NCBI GenBank assembly: GCA_949373075.1
Contig: CASIBX010000011.1
Span: 1 to 62,501 of the forward strand
From: Candidatus Poseidoniaceae archaeon
GTDB taxonomy: Archaea; Thermoplasmatota; Poseidoniia; Poseidoniales; Poseidoniaceae
DNA: 62,501 nt
Direction of reading: 5' to 3'
The notes beneath the pieces were generated by a model, which did no database searches, was not told the DNA's origin, and was given only the letters and a program-made list of their open reading frames with translations. Of this stretch, positions 48,069 through 57,886 are shown piece by piece (within the stretch, counting starts at the first letter, position 1; each line of letters opens with the position of its first letter). The position numbers were made by a program, and so were the translations under genes.

Positions 48069-50381
48069 TCAATCAGTTGGGTCGCGACGAGGAGTCCAAA
48101 TGGCCAGGCTAGCCAGTAACATAAGGCTCCAACCGCCCCATACCAGGTGTATTCCTGGAAGGTCATAAACCATGATTCTGACCAAGTCACTACCTTCCAT
48201 TAAAGAGCGTGCCTGAGTACCATCCATTATCAAAACCAAGTCTCCATGCCACATACTCACCCGGTCTACTTCAGAGCGTGACCTCGAGTCAAAACGTATC
48301 ACTCCCGGCTCAACCGTTTCAATCAATTCACCATCATTGTCATAGACATTTATGACTGCTCCGAGGTAGCCATCGCCGACTTCCAAATCGTCTCCGCCTT
48401 GAGTTACGACTTCAACGAATTCGAACTCATAGGCACCCCACTCAACTTTCTCACCTTGAATTAGAGTAACGCTATGAGAGTAAGTTCCTCTATCGATGAT
48501 TGTGGTGCTCATTACGTGGCCAATCACTAGAAGAACTAACCCCAGATGTATGAAATGAGCGAAGAAAGGAATTTTCCTTTTGCCAGAATTCTCTCGAATC
48601 AAGGAAACTGTCGCAGGTAGAGCCAACAAAGCAGGAAGTAATACTACCATCCCAATTTGTCCTCTACTGAGTGATGCTCCCAAAATATCTGAAGAATCAT
48701 ATCCTAGGCTATTTCCAAATAGCCAGGCCACTAACAAGATCAGTGGAGTTGAAAATAATAGGAAAAATATTCTTTGGGGTTTGTCCCGCATACTCCACAT
48801 CACGAATGCTAACATTACCGCAGCAATGAATGGGGCACCATACAACTCATGCGCTGCAAATTGAATCGAATCGATACTAGAGATTAATATCACTAAAGTC
48901 AATATCAAATATAATCCAACAGCAACTACTGGAGTCCACAAGGCAATTCTTTGCTGGAATTTACGCTCTTTGAATGAAAATTTCGATGATTCGCCTTCTT
49001 CTGCGAGGAACCACGGTGAGATGAAAGTCGCCATACCAATAGCACAAATCCAGATATCCAGCATTCCAGACCATGATGCTGCGAGGAATAGTATCACTCC
49101 ACAACTTGCCCAACCCCAAGCTTTGAGGCGCTCTTTTTCAAAAATTAATCCGAATGCGAACAATAGTGAAAGTAATTCGAATAGCACCATTCCATGAATA
49201 AACCTCAATCCAACCATCACTGCTGGAATTGCAAACCATTTCCAATCGTGCCCCCCTGGCAATGACCTAATTCCGGATTCCACAAACGGACCTAGCCCAA
49301 TGATTACAAGCAGAGTTGGAGAGAAACCATCGAGTACATCTCCTCCGCCTATTACTCCAATGACTGCCGTAATTGGCAATAGGAATAGCCACCACTGAGA
49401 AAAACTAGTTCCCAATCTAGTTGCAAGGAATATTCCCATTAATTGGATTACACCCAATAGGTAAACCAGAACTTCAATTCCACTAATATCTGAAAGAACA
49501 ACCATCATCCTCCCAAAAACATCAGTTGGCGGAGAGCCAGTTGAATTAATGACAAATGTATGAACACTGACCGCCCAAACTCCACCTGCACGAGTGACCA
49601 TTGTTGCAAATAATGCTAGTGCACCTGATGCCATTGCAATTCCCGCCCAAATATGGTCAGGCGTTTTTCCTGGTCTAGTTCTAAGATGGAGTAGAACTAC
49701 AATGCAAATCCATGGCAAAAGTGAACCAGTTTCAACCGGGTCCCAAGCCCAATAACCACCCCAATCAAGTATGAGATAAGCCCACAATCCTCCCAAACCA
49801 ATCCCCAGTGTGGCAAAGAAGAATGATGGCCTTGCTACGTGAATCAAACGGTCTTTGATTCCCTTTGAATTCGTAAGCAAGGAGGATATCCCGATTGAAG
49901 TTAAAGTCAAACAAAGAGAATATGCCAAGAATATCAAAGGTGGATGAATAACCATCAAGTCAGTCTGTAGAAGTTCATTAAGACCAGGACCTGTTCCATT
50001 CGCTGCCTTGAATGGCTCAAGTATCCAAGCCACCAGTAACAGAGATAATGCAAATCCATTCATTAATCTTAATCTCAAAAGATGAGTCTCTTCGTTTTCC
50101 CCTGATAATGGATTTCTCCAGATTGTGGATAATAATGCCATCCAGGCAACCCAAAGTAAAATCGGTCCTTCTCTGGCAGCCCATGTGGCTGCGAAACGAT
50201 AGCGAAGTGGCAGGTCTTCCCCACCATACCATGCAACTAAATGAATCGAATCAAAATTCAAAGTAAACATGGTTGCTAATACAAAAAATGGTAAAGCCAT
50301 CAACCATGTTAAACGGGCATCAGGACGATAGGTAACCCATGCTGCAACTGTTACTGCAAAGGGCATTATCAAGGATTCCAT
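48069..50381 (-). CDS. ccmF: cytochrome c biogenesis protein CcmF-like
   Basis: LILDWGGYWAWDPVETGSLLPWI WWD-type signature; about 14 TM segments; HPPLIFLAYSL. Confidence 0.9.
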   Translation of the reverse strand: MESLIMPFAVTVAAWVTYRPDARLTWLMALPFFVLATMFTLNFDSIHLVAWYGGEDLPLRYRFAATWAAREGPILLWVAWMALLSTIWRNPLSGENEETHLLRLRLMNGFALSLLLVAWILEPFKAANGTGPGLNELLQTDLMVIHPPLIFLAYSLCLTLTSIGISSLLTNSKGIKDRLIHVARPSFFFATLGIGLGGLWAYLILDWGGYWAWDPVETGSLLPWICIVVLLHLRTRPGKTPDHIWAGIAMASGALALFATMVTRAGGVWAVSVHTFVINSTGSPPTDVFGRMMVVLSDISGIEVLVYLLGVIQLMGIFLATRLGTSFSQWWLFLLPITAVIGVIGGGDVLDGFSPTLLVIIGLGPFVESGIRSLPGGHDWKWFAIPAVMVGLRFIHGMVLFELLSLLFAFGLIFEKERLKAWGWASCGVILFLAASWSGMLDIWICAIGMATFISPWFLAEEGESSKFSFKERKFQQRIALWTPVVAVGLYLILTLVILISSIDSIQFAAHELYGAPFIAAVMLAFVMWSMRDKPQRIFFLLFSTPLILLVAWLFGNSLGYDSSDILGASLSRGQIGMVVLLPALLALPATVSLIRENSGKRKIPFFAHFIHLGLVLLVIGHVMSTTIIDRGTYSHSVTLIQGEKVEWGAYEFEFVEVVTQGGDDLEVGDGYLGAVINVYDNDGELIETVEPGVIRFDSRSRSEVDRVSMWHGDLVLIMDGTQARSLMEGSDLVRIMVYDLPGIHLVWGGWSLMLLASLAIWTPRRDPTD

Positions 50382-50385
50382 CTAC

Positions 50386-51612
50386 TCACCAACCGAAATG
50401 TTTGGCGCGTGAATAACCAAAGGAAAGTAGTACACTAACTACGCCCTTGGTATACAAAATTGGATGTCTGACCAACAATTTTAATCCGATCCAAATCTTG
50501 TCTAAAGGTGACATTGAACCCAATTCCTCTGGAAGACAGTGGGCCATGTTGGAAAGTTCTTGGTCGGAAAGGTCGTAAAGCGAAGTCTTGCCTTTGAGAA
50601 TTTTGTGATATGGAGGAAAACGCTTCTTCCAAGCTTTCACGTAAGGTTGCATTTTTGCGTCCGATAAATCATCTGCTGAGATTGCTGCTGAAATTGTTAG
50701 AGCAGCCTCTCTACCTGACCAAAGTGCAAGATGTGAACCTCCTTCGAATAGAGGAGATGTAAATCCAGCAGCATCTCCAACCAAGATGAGCCCGTCTCCA
50801 GTTGTAATTTCTCTAGGTCCTGAAATTGGAATAGTACCGCCGAATGGTTTTGGTTTGATTCCTTTTTTTCTCCATTCCGGATTTTGGATTTCTTTTCCTT
50901 TAAGATAAGTATCTTCAACGAATTTATCTAGATATTTTATGGCGCCTCTTTTGTCAGTGGTTACCAAACCTACGTTCGCCCTACCGCCCTTTTTAGGAAT
51001 CATCCAAACATATCCGTGCGGTGAATATTCAGGCCACAAGTAGAAATCAAGATAACCGTCATTTTCAACTTCTGTCATTTCATATTGGAAGCCAGCAATT
51101 ACCTCTACAGTAGTGCCCATTCCCAATAGTTTTGTAGCGGCACCTGTAACTCCAGATGCATCGATAACTGCCTTACATTCAATTGGAAATTCATTTCCCC
51201 GGCCGTCTATTTTCCAATTAGAAAATTTATTTTCGCTATTGTAAATTCTTTCCATAGATGTCACGCGGTGAGAGAGGTGTAAAGAGGCGCCTTTTTCAAC
51301 AGCCTCATCACATAGCCACTGCTCGAACTTATGCTTCTCCAAAACATATCCTTTTTCTGTCAGAAGCTTGGCTGTTCCATCTGGGAAAATAACCCTGATT
51401 CCTTTACAATCTAAAGCGATGACATCTTCAGGCAGTTCAAGATCTAAATTATCGATTGCCATCTGAGAAAGACATTCCCCGCAGTGCACTGGAACTCCAA
51501 CCTCCGAGTCCGCTTCAACAATCATTGTCTTGAGCCCAGCGCGAGAGGCATGCAGAGCAGCAGAACCGCCCCCGGGGCCCGCTCCAATTACCAGAACATC
51601 GCAACTCGCCAT
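50386..51612 (-). CDS. geranylgeranyl reductase family flavoprotein (archaeal lipid saturation)
   Basis: CDVLVIGAGPGGGSAALHASRAG, CGECLS, GDGLILVGDAAGFTSPLFEGGSHLALWSGR. Confidence 0.9.
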   Translation of the reverse strand: MASCDVLVIGAGPGGGSAALHASRAGLKTMIVEADSEVGVPVHCGECLSQMAIDNLDLELPEDVIALDCKGIRVIFPDGTAKLLTEKGYVLEKHKFEQWLCDEAVEKGASLHLSHRVTSMERIYNSENKFSNWKIDGRGNEFPIECKAVIDASGVTGAATKLLGMGTTVEVIAGFQYEMTEVENDGYLDFYLWPEYSPHGYVWMIPKKGGRANVGLVTTDKRGAIKYLDKFVEDTYLKGKEIQNPEWRKKGIKPKPFGGTIPISGPREITTGDGLILVGDAAGFTSPLFEGGSHLALWSGREAALTISAAISADDLSDAKMQPYVKAWKKRFPPYHKILKGKTSLYDLSDQELSNMAHCLPEELGSMSPLDKIWIGLKLLVRHPILYTKGVVSVLLSFGYSRAKHFGW

Positions 51613-51631
51613 GCCTCCCCGTAGGGGAGGC
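51613..51631. other. GC hairpin abutting the start codon: GCCTCCCC-GTA-GGGGAGGC
   Basis: Perfect 8-bp stem with 3-nt loop directly adjoining ATG of the geranylgeranyl reductase (minus strand) and upstream of ubiD (plus strand). Confidence 0.8.
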
Positions 51632-51672
51632 GGGACTTCAATGAGTCGGCAGAGAACAAGTATTCATGAGGA

Positions 51673-53616
51673 ATGTCTCGTAGCGGTATCATGGCCTGGC
51701 GTAATATGACACGTTGGCTCGCCCACTTGGAGAGCAAAGGCGAGTTACTGCGTATCAGTGAACCGGTCGACGTCGAACTGGAAGCTGGCGCCATTGCTGA
51801 CCGTTTAGTGAAAAGCGGAGGTTCTGCGGTATTATTCGAAAAACCGCGGCTGCCAAACGGTGAAATTAGCGAAATACCGCTTGCAATGAATCTCTTTGGT
51901 ACACATGACAGGACATTGCGCGCATTAGGTGCGTCGCATCCTACTGAAGTCGGTGAGCGATTAGTCGCATTGATGAAACCCGATATTGGAGGAATAGTCA
52001 AGAGACCATGGACTGGTTTACCACTTCTTAGAGATGCAATTTCAATGCCCCCCAAGAAAGTAAGAAGGGGTTCATGTCAACGTGTTAGGATGGAAACTGA
52101 CGTCACTAAATTACCAATTCCAAAAACATGGCCGATGGACGGAGGACGGTTCATCACATTACCACTCGTAGTCACCAAAGACCCTAATTCTGGTGAACAT
52201 AATCTTGGAATGTATCGAAGTCAGATATTTGGGCCCAAAGAGGTGGGTCTACACTGGCAAATTCACAAACATGGTGCAGACCATGCAGCAGCTTGGCCAG
52301 AGGGAAAAATGCCAGTTGCTATTTGCATAGGGGGGCCTCCTGAATTAATTTTCTCAGCGATTGCTCCACTGCCTGATAATTTGGAAGAATACATGTTTGC
52401 AGGATTCCTAGGTAAACGCCGCTTGAGAATTACAAAGGCGCTGACTCAGGATTTACTAGTTCCTGCAGATGCTGACATAGTGATTGAAGGATGGGTTGAT
52501 GCGACTCAAACAAGAACAGAAGGACCTTTTGGAGATCACTTCGGATTCTATTCATTGACAGGACAATATCCAGTATTGAATGTCACTGCAATAACTAGGA
52601 GAAAAGACGCAGTACTTTCTGCAACTATTGTCGGTCAACCCCCTATGGAAGACGGATATCTGGGAGAAGCGATAGGCAAGCAGTTTAGACCGATTCTTTC
52701 ATTCCAGCACAGGGATGTGTTGGACCTTCACTTACCTTTAGAGACAGGATTCCACAATTTAGCTATCGTAAAGAGTAAGCAGAGATATCCAAGACAAGCT
52801 CGTAAGACCTGCTTGGGATTATTGGGTGCCGGCCAAATGATGTTTTTGAAAATACTAATCGCTACTGATGAGAATCCGAGTGATCTCGAATCTTTATTGG
52901 ATGCTCTCAATGATAGAGTGGACCCAAAATCAGACCTAACTATAATTGAGGGAATGGTTGGGGATTCTTTAGAACCTGCATCAACATTCGAAAATGTTCA
53001 CTCGAAATTAATTATCGATACGACGAAATTGGTTCCTGCAGACCCCAGAAGCGGCAATCCCCTCGAGGGTTCCCCTGTAGAAGAGTGCCCACCATGGAGA
53101 AGAGGAGAAGAAGAGCCTCCTGGAATTAGTGAAGATTTACTCGAAAATATTTCTAAATTAGAAGGTGTAGAAGATTGTCTTTTGTTGAGAAGTTCGATGC
53201 TTGTAGTGACTCTAGATATCGAAGGAACCCCTGAACCCAGGACTGGAGCACAATGGCCAAATGAAGAAGATGCAGCCGCAAAGATATCTAAAATAAACCA
53301 ATTGCGTAATTTAATTTGGCAATTGGACTCCAAAAATGAACTCCGGTGGCTATTCTTTACTAATAACGACCTCGATTTACATGGTGACGGGGCAAACCGT
53401 AGATTGCTGTGGCAACTCACATCTAGGTTTGCAGTTGAACGTGACTTCTTGGTTGAACAAGGCAGAATCTTTTGGGATGCAACTACACCAATCCCATCGA
53501 ATGACGGCCCATCAGTTGTAAGGCGTTGGCCCGCAATTACCATGCATGACCCTGAAACATTAGAGTCGATTGAGAGATTTGACCTGCCGCCTTGGCCAGA
53601 TAATTTGGTGATGTGA
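51673..53616 (+). CDS. UbiD-family decarboxylase
   Basis: NMTRWLAHLESKGELLRISEPVDVELE, GMYRSQIFGPKEVGLHWQIHKHGADH, EGPFGDHFGFYS. Confidence 0.92.
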   Translation: MSRSGIMAWRNMTRWLAHLESKGELLRISEPVDVELEAGAIADRLVKSGGSAVLFEKPRLPNGEISEIPLAMNLFGTHDRTLRALGASHPTEVGERLVALMKPDIGGIVKRPWTGLPLLRDAISMPPKKVRRGSCQRVRMETDVTKLPIPKTWPMDGGRFITLPLVVTKDPNSGEHNLGMYRSQIFGPKEVGLHWQIHKHGADHAAAWPEGKMPVAICIGGPPELIFSAIAPLPDNLEEYMFAGFLGKRRLRITKALTQDLLVPADADIVIEGWVDATQTRTEGPFGDHFGFYSLTGQYPVLNVTAITRRKDAVLSATIVGQPPMEDGYLGEAIGKQFRPILSFQHRDVLDLHLPLETGFHNLAIVKSKQRYPRQARKTCLGLLGAGQMMFLKILIATDENPSDLESLLDALNDRVDPKSDLTIIEGMVGDSLEPASTFENVHSKLIIDTTKLVPADPRSGNPLEGSPVEECPPWRRGEEEPPGISEDLLENISKLEGVEDCLLLRSSMLVVTLDIEGTPEPRTGAQWPNEEDAAAKISKINQLRNLIWQLDSKNELRWLFFTNNDLDLHGDGANRRLLWQLTSRFAVERDFLVEQGRIFWDATTPIPSNDGPSVVRRWPAITMHDPETLESIERFDLPPWPDNLVM

Positions 53617-53617
53617 A

Positions 53618-54424
53618 ATGGACTTCAAACAAATTGCATCGTTTGTAAAAATTGAGCATACTCTATTCAGTTTGCCTTTCGTTTTTATTGGAGCATTTAT
53701 GGCGGGGGACCCCAGTAATTTGCAACTATTCTGGATATTAGTAGCCGCTGTTGGTGCACGTGGTTTAGCCATGGGCCTAAACCGAATCATAGACCGTGAT
53801 ATCGATGCTGCAAACCCACGTACTGCGAATCGCCATTTAGCCTCAGGTGCAATGTCAATGCGAACTGCCTGGTCTCTGTGCGCAATATTCCTAGTCATGC
53901 TAATTGGTGGAGCTTGGATGCTAAACCCACTATGCCTCTACCTTTCACCAATCCCAGTATTCGCCTTCGTAGTATATCCATATCTCAAAAGATACACCTG
54001 GCTATGCCACTGGTGGTTAGGAGGATGTCTTGCCCTAGCACCTGCGGGAGCATGGGTTGCAATCACTGGTGAAATATCTTCCAATTCATGGTACCCCGAT
54101 TTGATGTACGTTTCGATTGGAGTAGCAATTTGGATCGCTGCATTTGACCTTGGATATGCACAAATGGATATAGAAAGCGACAAACTGAACGGAGTGAAAT
54201 CATTCCCCGCCTATTTCCAACCCCCTGTAACAATGGCAGTTATGCTGCTATCTACTCCATTGTGGGCTGCGGCGTTTTCAGTAGTTTCAATTTCAGGCAC
54301 CATAATTTCACTCGCATTGGTATTACTTGTGTTGTCTGCCTCAGGAGAGCAATTCCAAAAATGGTGGTTTAGAGCTCATGTTTCCACCGGATGGATACTA
54401 CTTGTTGCAATGCAAATTTCATAG
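53618..54424 (+). CDS. UbiA-family prenyltransferase
   Basis: KIEHTLFSLPFVFIGAFMA, ARGLAMGLNRIIDRDIDAANPRTANRHLASG (NxxxDxxxD), DLGYAQMDIESDKLNGVKSFPAYF. Confidence 0.93.
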   Translation: MDFKQIASFVKIEHTLFSLPFVFIGAFMAGDPSNLQLFWILVAAVGARGLAMGLNRIIDRDIDAANPRTANRHLASGAMSMRTAWSLCAIFLVMLIGGAWMLNPLCLYLSPIPVFAFVVYPYLKRYTWLCHWWLGGCLALAPAGAWVAITGEISSNSWYPDLMYVSIGVAIWIAAFDLGYAQMDIESDKLNGVKSFPAYFQPPVTMAVMLLSTPLWAAAFSVVSISGTIISLALVLLVLSASGEQFQKWWFRAHVSTGWILLVAMQIS

Positions 54425-54447
54425 AGCGGCAATAACCCCCCCTGATT

Positions 54448-54825
54448 ATGAATCCAATCGTTAAGTCTCTACTTGAATTCAATCAAGCATTCGAAATACC
54501 ACGTCTAGAAACTCCGGACTTAGGACCTGATGAATTAATTGAATTAAGAATTAAACTTCTAAAAGAGGAAGTCGAAGAATACGCTGAAGCGGCAAGAGCG
54601 GGAGATTTGGTAGAAGTTCTCGATGCTTTAGCAGACATTGGCTACATTCTTGCTGGAACTATAATTAATCATGGAATGCAAGATATTTATGATGATGCTT
54701 TCAATGAAGTTCATCGCTCGAATATGGCCAAATTAGTCGATGGCAAAGTGATTCGAAGGGAAGATGGTAAAGTCTTGAAACCCGAAGGATGGCAGGCCCC
54801 TCAACTAGCACAATTCCTCCAGTGA
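54448..54825 (+). CDS. MazG-like/phosphoribosyl-ATP-pyrophosphohydrolase-fold nucleotide pyrophosphohydrolase
   Basis: KEEVEEYAEAARAGDLVEVLDALADIGYILAGT (EExxE...ExxD) and AFNEVHRSNMAKL. Confidence 0.85.
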   Translation: MNPIVKSLLEFNQAFEIPRLETPDLGPDELIELRIKLLKEEVEEYAEAARAGDLVEVLDALADIGYILAGTIINHGMQDIYDDAFNEVHRSNMAKLVDGKVIRREDGKVLKPEGWQAPQLAQFLQ

Positions 54826-54856
54826 TTTATTGAGCAAGTGCTGTCCTACAGATGAC

Positions 54857-55582
54857 ATGCGCACCGCTTTAGTGACCGGAGGAGGCCGCGGCATTGGTGC
54901 CGCCATATCCAAACGGCTGGCTAAGGATGGTTACAGAATTCTCCTTACGTATTGCAATTCATCAAAGCCTGCTGAAATGGTTGTAGATGAAATTAGGAAC
55001 TCGGGAATAGATGCTGTAGCAGTGAACTGTGATGTAACCGATGTTAGAGAAGTCGCATTACTAGCGACCCACCCTTGGGTCGCAAAGGGCATAGACACCC
55101 TTATCCTAAACCATGGTAGATACGACCGTATCGATGCAAAAGAGCTTGATGTTGAACACTTGAGAAGAACCATGGCTACCAATTTTGAAGGGGCTTTTTT
55201 GATATGGGATTCTGTGAAGTCACACTTGACTAGCGGAGCACGCATATGCGTGATTGGCAGTCAATTAGGAACTAGGGGCTCCCCTCATGGAGCAGACTAT
55301 TCTGCATCAAAGGCAGCCCTAGCAATTTGGGCTCGTTCACTAGCTCAGTCTTTAGCGCCTGAAGGAAAGCGAGTAAATATCGTAGCCCCAGGGTTTGTCG
55401 ACACAGATATTCTAGCAGGAGATAGTAAAGAGAAAAGGGCGAGTAGAGAAGAGGAAGTTCCTCTAAAAAGAATCGGAACTCCTGAAGATATTGCAGGAAC
55501 TGTATCCTTCTTAGTATCCGAAGATTCGAATTACATCACCGGTGCAATTGTCAATGTAAATGGTGGATTGTATCTGCCTTAG
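54857..55582 (+). CDS. short-chain dehydrogenase/reductase (FabG-like)
   Basis: TALVTGGGRGIGAAISKRLA, NHGR, YSASKAALAIWARSLA, VAPGFVDTD, YITGAIVNVNGGLYLP. Confidence 0.92.
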   Translation: MRTALVTGGGRGIGAAISKRLAKDGYRILLTYCNSSKPAEMVVDEIRNSGIDAVAVNCDVTDVREVALLATHPWVAKGIDTLILNHGRYDRIDAKELDVEHLRRTMATNFEGAFLIWDSVKSHLTSGARICVIGSQLGTRGSPHGADYSASKAALAIWARSLAQSLAPEGKRVNIVAPGFVDTDILAGDSKEKRASREEEVPLKRIGTPEDIAGTVSFLVSEDSNYITGAIVNVNGGLYLP

Positions 55583-55593
55583 GATGTGTTTAG

Positions 55594-57879
55594 ATGAGCG
55601 ATCCCTTCGACATATCGAAGGCCCTGGAAGGGGCAGTAAAAGAACACTTGTCGCCAGACGTAGCAAGGTTCAGAATACACTCAGAACACCTGCCTGCCGG
55701 TGACCAAGAAAGTGCAATTGAAAAATTAGTTTCTCAATTGGAAAATAATCAAGAAAGATGTGTACTCCTAGGGGTCACTGGCTCTGGTAAAACATTTGCA
55801 ATGGCACACATAATTGAGAGGTTAAATATACCAACTTTAATTATCAGCCACAACAAAACATTAGCTAGACAACTCCACCAAGAAATGGCAGGACTGTTCC
55901 CTGAAAATGGAGTAGAATATTTCGTTTCGCATTACGACTATTATCAACCAGAGGCATATTTGCCGAAAAGAGATTTGTACATTGACAAAGAGTTGTCAAT
56001 AAATGAAAGAATAGAACAAGAAAGATTCGCTACAGTAGCTAGCCTTGTCAGTAGGCCTGATTGCATAGTTGTGTCTTCAGTTTCATGCATATACGGACTG
56101 AATGCACCTGAAACATTCTTGGCCTACCATTGCCGAATACATACTGGACAAGAAATTGAACCGATAGATTTGATCAGAGAATTGGTTGCCCTGCAGTATA
56201 CGCGCACTTCAAGCGACCTGAAACGAGGTGAAGTAAGGCTTAGAGGTGAGAACCTAGACGTATGGATGCCGAGTCGTGACGACCCGTTACGAGTTAGATT
56301 TGGATTTGATGGCGTCGAACACATACAGATTTGTGACCCGATTACATGGGAAATACTGGACGAGTTAGATGAGGCATGGATACATCCAAAAGAATTCTTC
56401 ATGATTTCTCCTGAAAGATTCGAAGCCGCTTTGGAGAATATCGAAACTGAATTGGATGGAAGAGTTGCTGAACTCAAAAGTGAAAGCAAGGAAATAGAAG
56501 CCAACCGGCTTGAACAGAGAACCAGATATGACCTTGAGATGTTAAGAGAAATCGGACATTGTACGGCTGTTGAAAATTACTCTATGCATTTTGATGGACG
56601 CGAACATGGAGAACGCCCATACTGCCTGTTGGATTTCTTCGCGGCAACCGCTAAACAGTTCCACGGCAATCCAGAAAAATTCCTAGTGATAATGGATGAA
56701 TCACACGTGTCTCTACCACAAGTAGGAGGAATGTATGCTGGTGACAGAAGTAGAAAGCTGAACCTAATCGAACACGGATTTAGGCTACCCTCTGCTGCAG
56801 ATAATCGCCCATTGAAGCAAAAAGAGTTCCAGAAACTGGTTCCTCAAATGTTGTACGTTAGTGCCACACCTGGTGAGCGAGAGTTACTGCACTTGTGCGA
56901 AATTACTGGACAAGATGCCCCTCTTGGATTACGCCACATGGCAGGAGGAGGCGGGGTTGATGAGCCCGAATATCCGAAGAAGCATCCTGATGCAGAGAGC
57001 ATGTACGATATGCTACAAATGATTGAAGAAATCCCAAGAATGGAAATTAGACCAACCGGCTTACTAGACCCAACCATAGAAGTGAGAGATACTGAGGGGC
57101 AAGTTGCAGATTTGTTATCTGAAATTAATGCAAGAATCAAAGTCGGGGAAAGAACTCTAGTTACCGTTCTAACGATTAAATTCGCAGAGGAAGTTGCCCA
57201 ATACCTCAACAAGATGGGGATTAAGGCCCATCACTTACATTCAGAGATTGATACAATCGAAAGAACTGAGATCATAAATGCGCTTAGAATTGGCCATATT
57301 GACACAATAGTTGGAATCAACCTTCTCAGAGAAGGACTGGATATCCCCGAGGTAAGCCTAGTAGCAATTTTTGATGCAGATAGGCAAGGTTTCCTTCGTA
57401 ATGAAAGAAGTCTACTACAGACAATTGGAAGAGCCGCTAGAAATTCAAACGGGAAGGTTATTCTCTATGCGGATTCAATGAGCCCTCCTATGACAGCATC
57501 AATACGTCAAACTCTAGAAAGAAGAGAGAGACAAATCGCACATAATGAAAAGAATGGAATTACTCCCACTACTATCAAAAAAGCACTTCCGAAAATGGGC
57601 AGTGATGTGGATGAGTTGATTGCAGGTACCTCTGGAGGCAAGAGATTGGTTGGCTCGAAAGGAGGCAGAAAAGGCGGGGATTGGGCGAACAAACTCAACG
57701 TAGGAGCAGGCCAATGGTCTAGCTCAGACTCCGTGGCTAGCAACATTTCCCAACCAATTGAAGAAAATGATTATTCAATTGGAGAATTAAAAGAGATGAT
57801 GCAACAAGCAGCTCTCGAATTAGACTTCGAAAGAGCGGCTATGTTACGAGACAAAATCTTGGAAATGCAATCGTCATGA
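55594..57879 (+). CDS. uvrB: excinuclease ABC subunit B
   Basis: LLGVTGSGKTFAMAHII, VSHYDYYQPEAYLPKRDLYIDKE, FLVIMDESHVSLPQ, GINLLREGLDIPEVSLVAIFDADRQGFLRNERSLLQTIGRAARN, C-terminal UVR motif. Confidence 0.97.
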   Translation: MSDPFDISKALEGAVKEHLSPDVARFRIHSEHLPAGDQESAIEKLVSQLENNQERCVLLGVTGSGKTFAMAHIIERLNIPTLIISHNKTLARQLHQEMAGLFPENGVEYFVSHYDYYQPEAYLPKRDLYIDKELSINERIEQERFATVASLVSRPDCIVVSSVSCIYGLNAPETFLAYHCRIHTGQEIEPIDLIRELVALQYTRTSSDLKRGEVRLRGENLDVWMPSRDDPLRVRFGFDGVEHIQICDPITWEILDELDEAWIHPKEFFMISPERFEAALENIETELDGRVAELKSESKEIEANRLEQRTRYDLEMLREIGHCTAVENYSMHFDGREHGERPYCLLDFFAATAKQFHGNPEKFLVIMDESHVSLPQVGGMYAGDRSRKLNLIEHGFRLPSAADNRPLKQKEFQKLVPQMLYVSATPGERELLHLCEITGQDAPLGLRHMAGGGGVDEPEYPKKHPDAESMYDMLQMIEEIPRMEIRPTGLLDPTIEVRDTEGQVADLLSEINARIKVGERTLVTVLTIKFAEEVAQYLNKMGIKAHHLHSEIDTIERTEIINALRIGHIDTIVGINLLREGLDIPEVSLVAIFDADRQGFLRNERSLLQTIGRAARNSNGKVILYADSMSPPMTASIRQTLERRERQIAHNEKNGITPTTIKKALPKMGSDVDELIAGTSGGKRLVGSKGGRKGGDWANKLNVGAGQWSSSDSVASNISQPIEENDYSIGELKEMMQQAALELDFERAAMLRDKILEMQSS

Positions 57880-57886
57880 CACAGTC

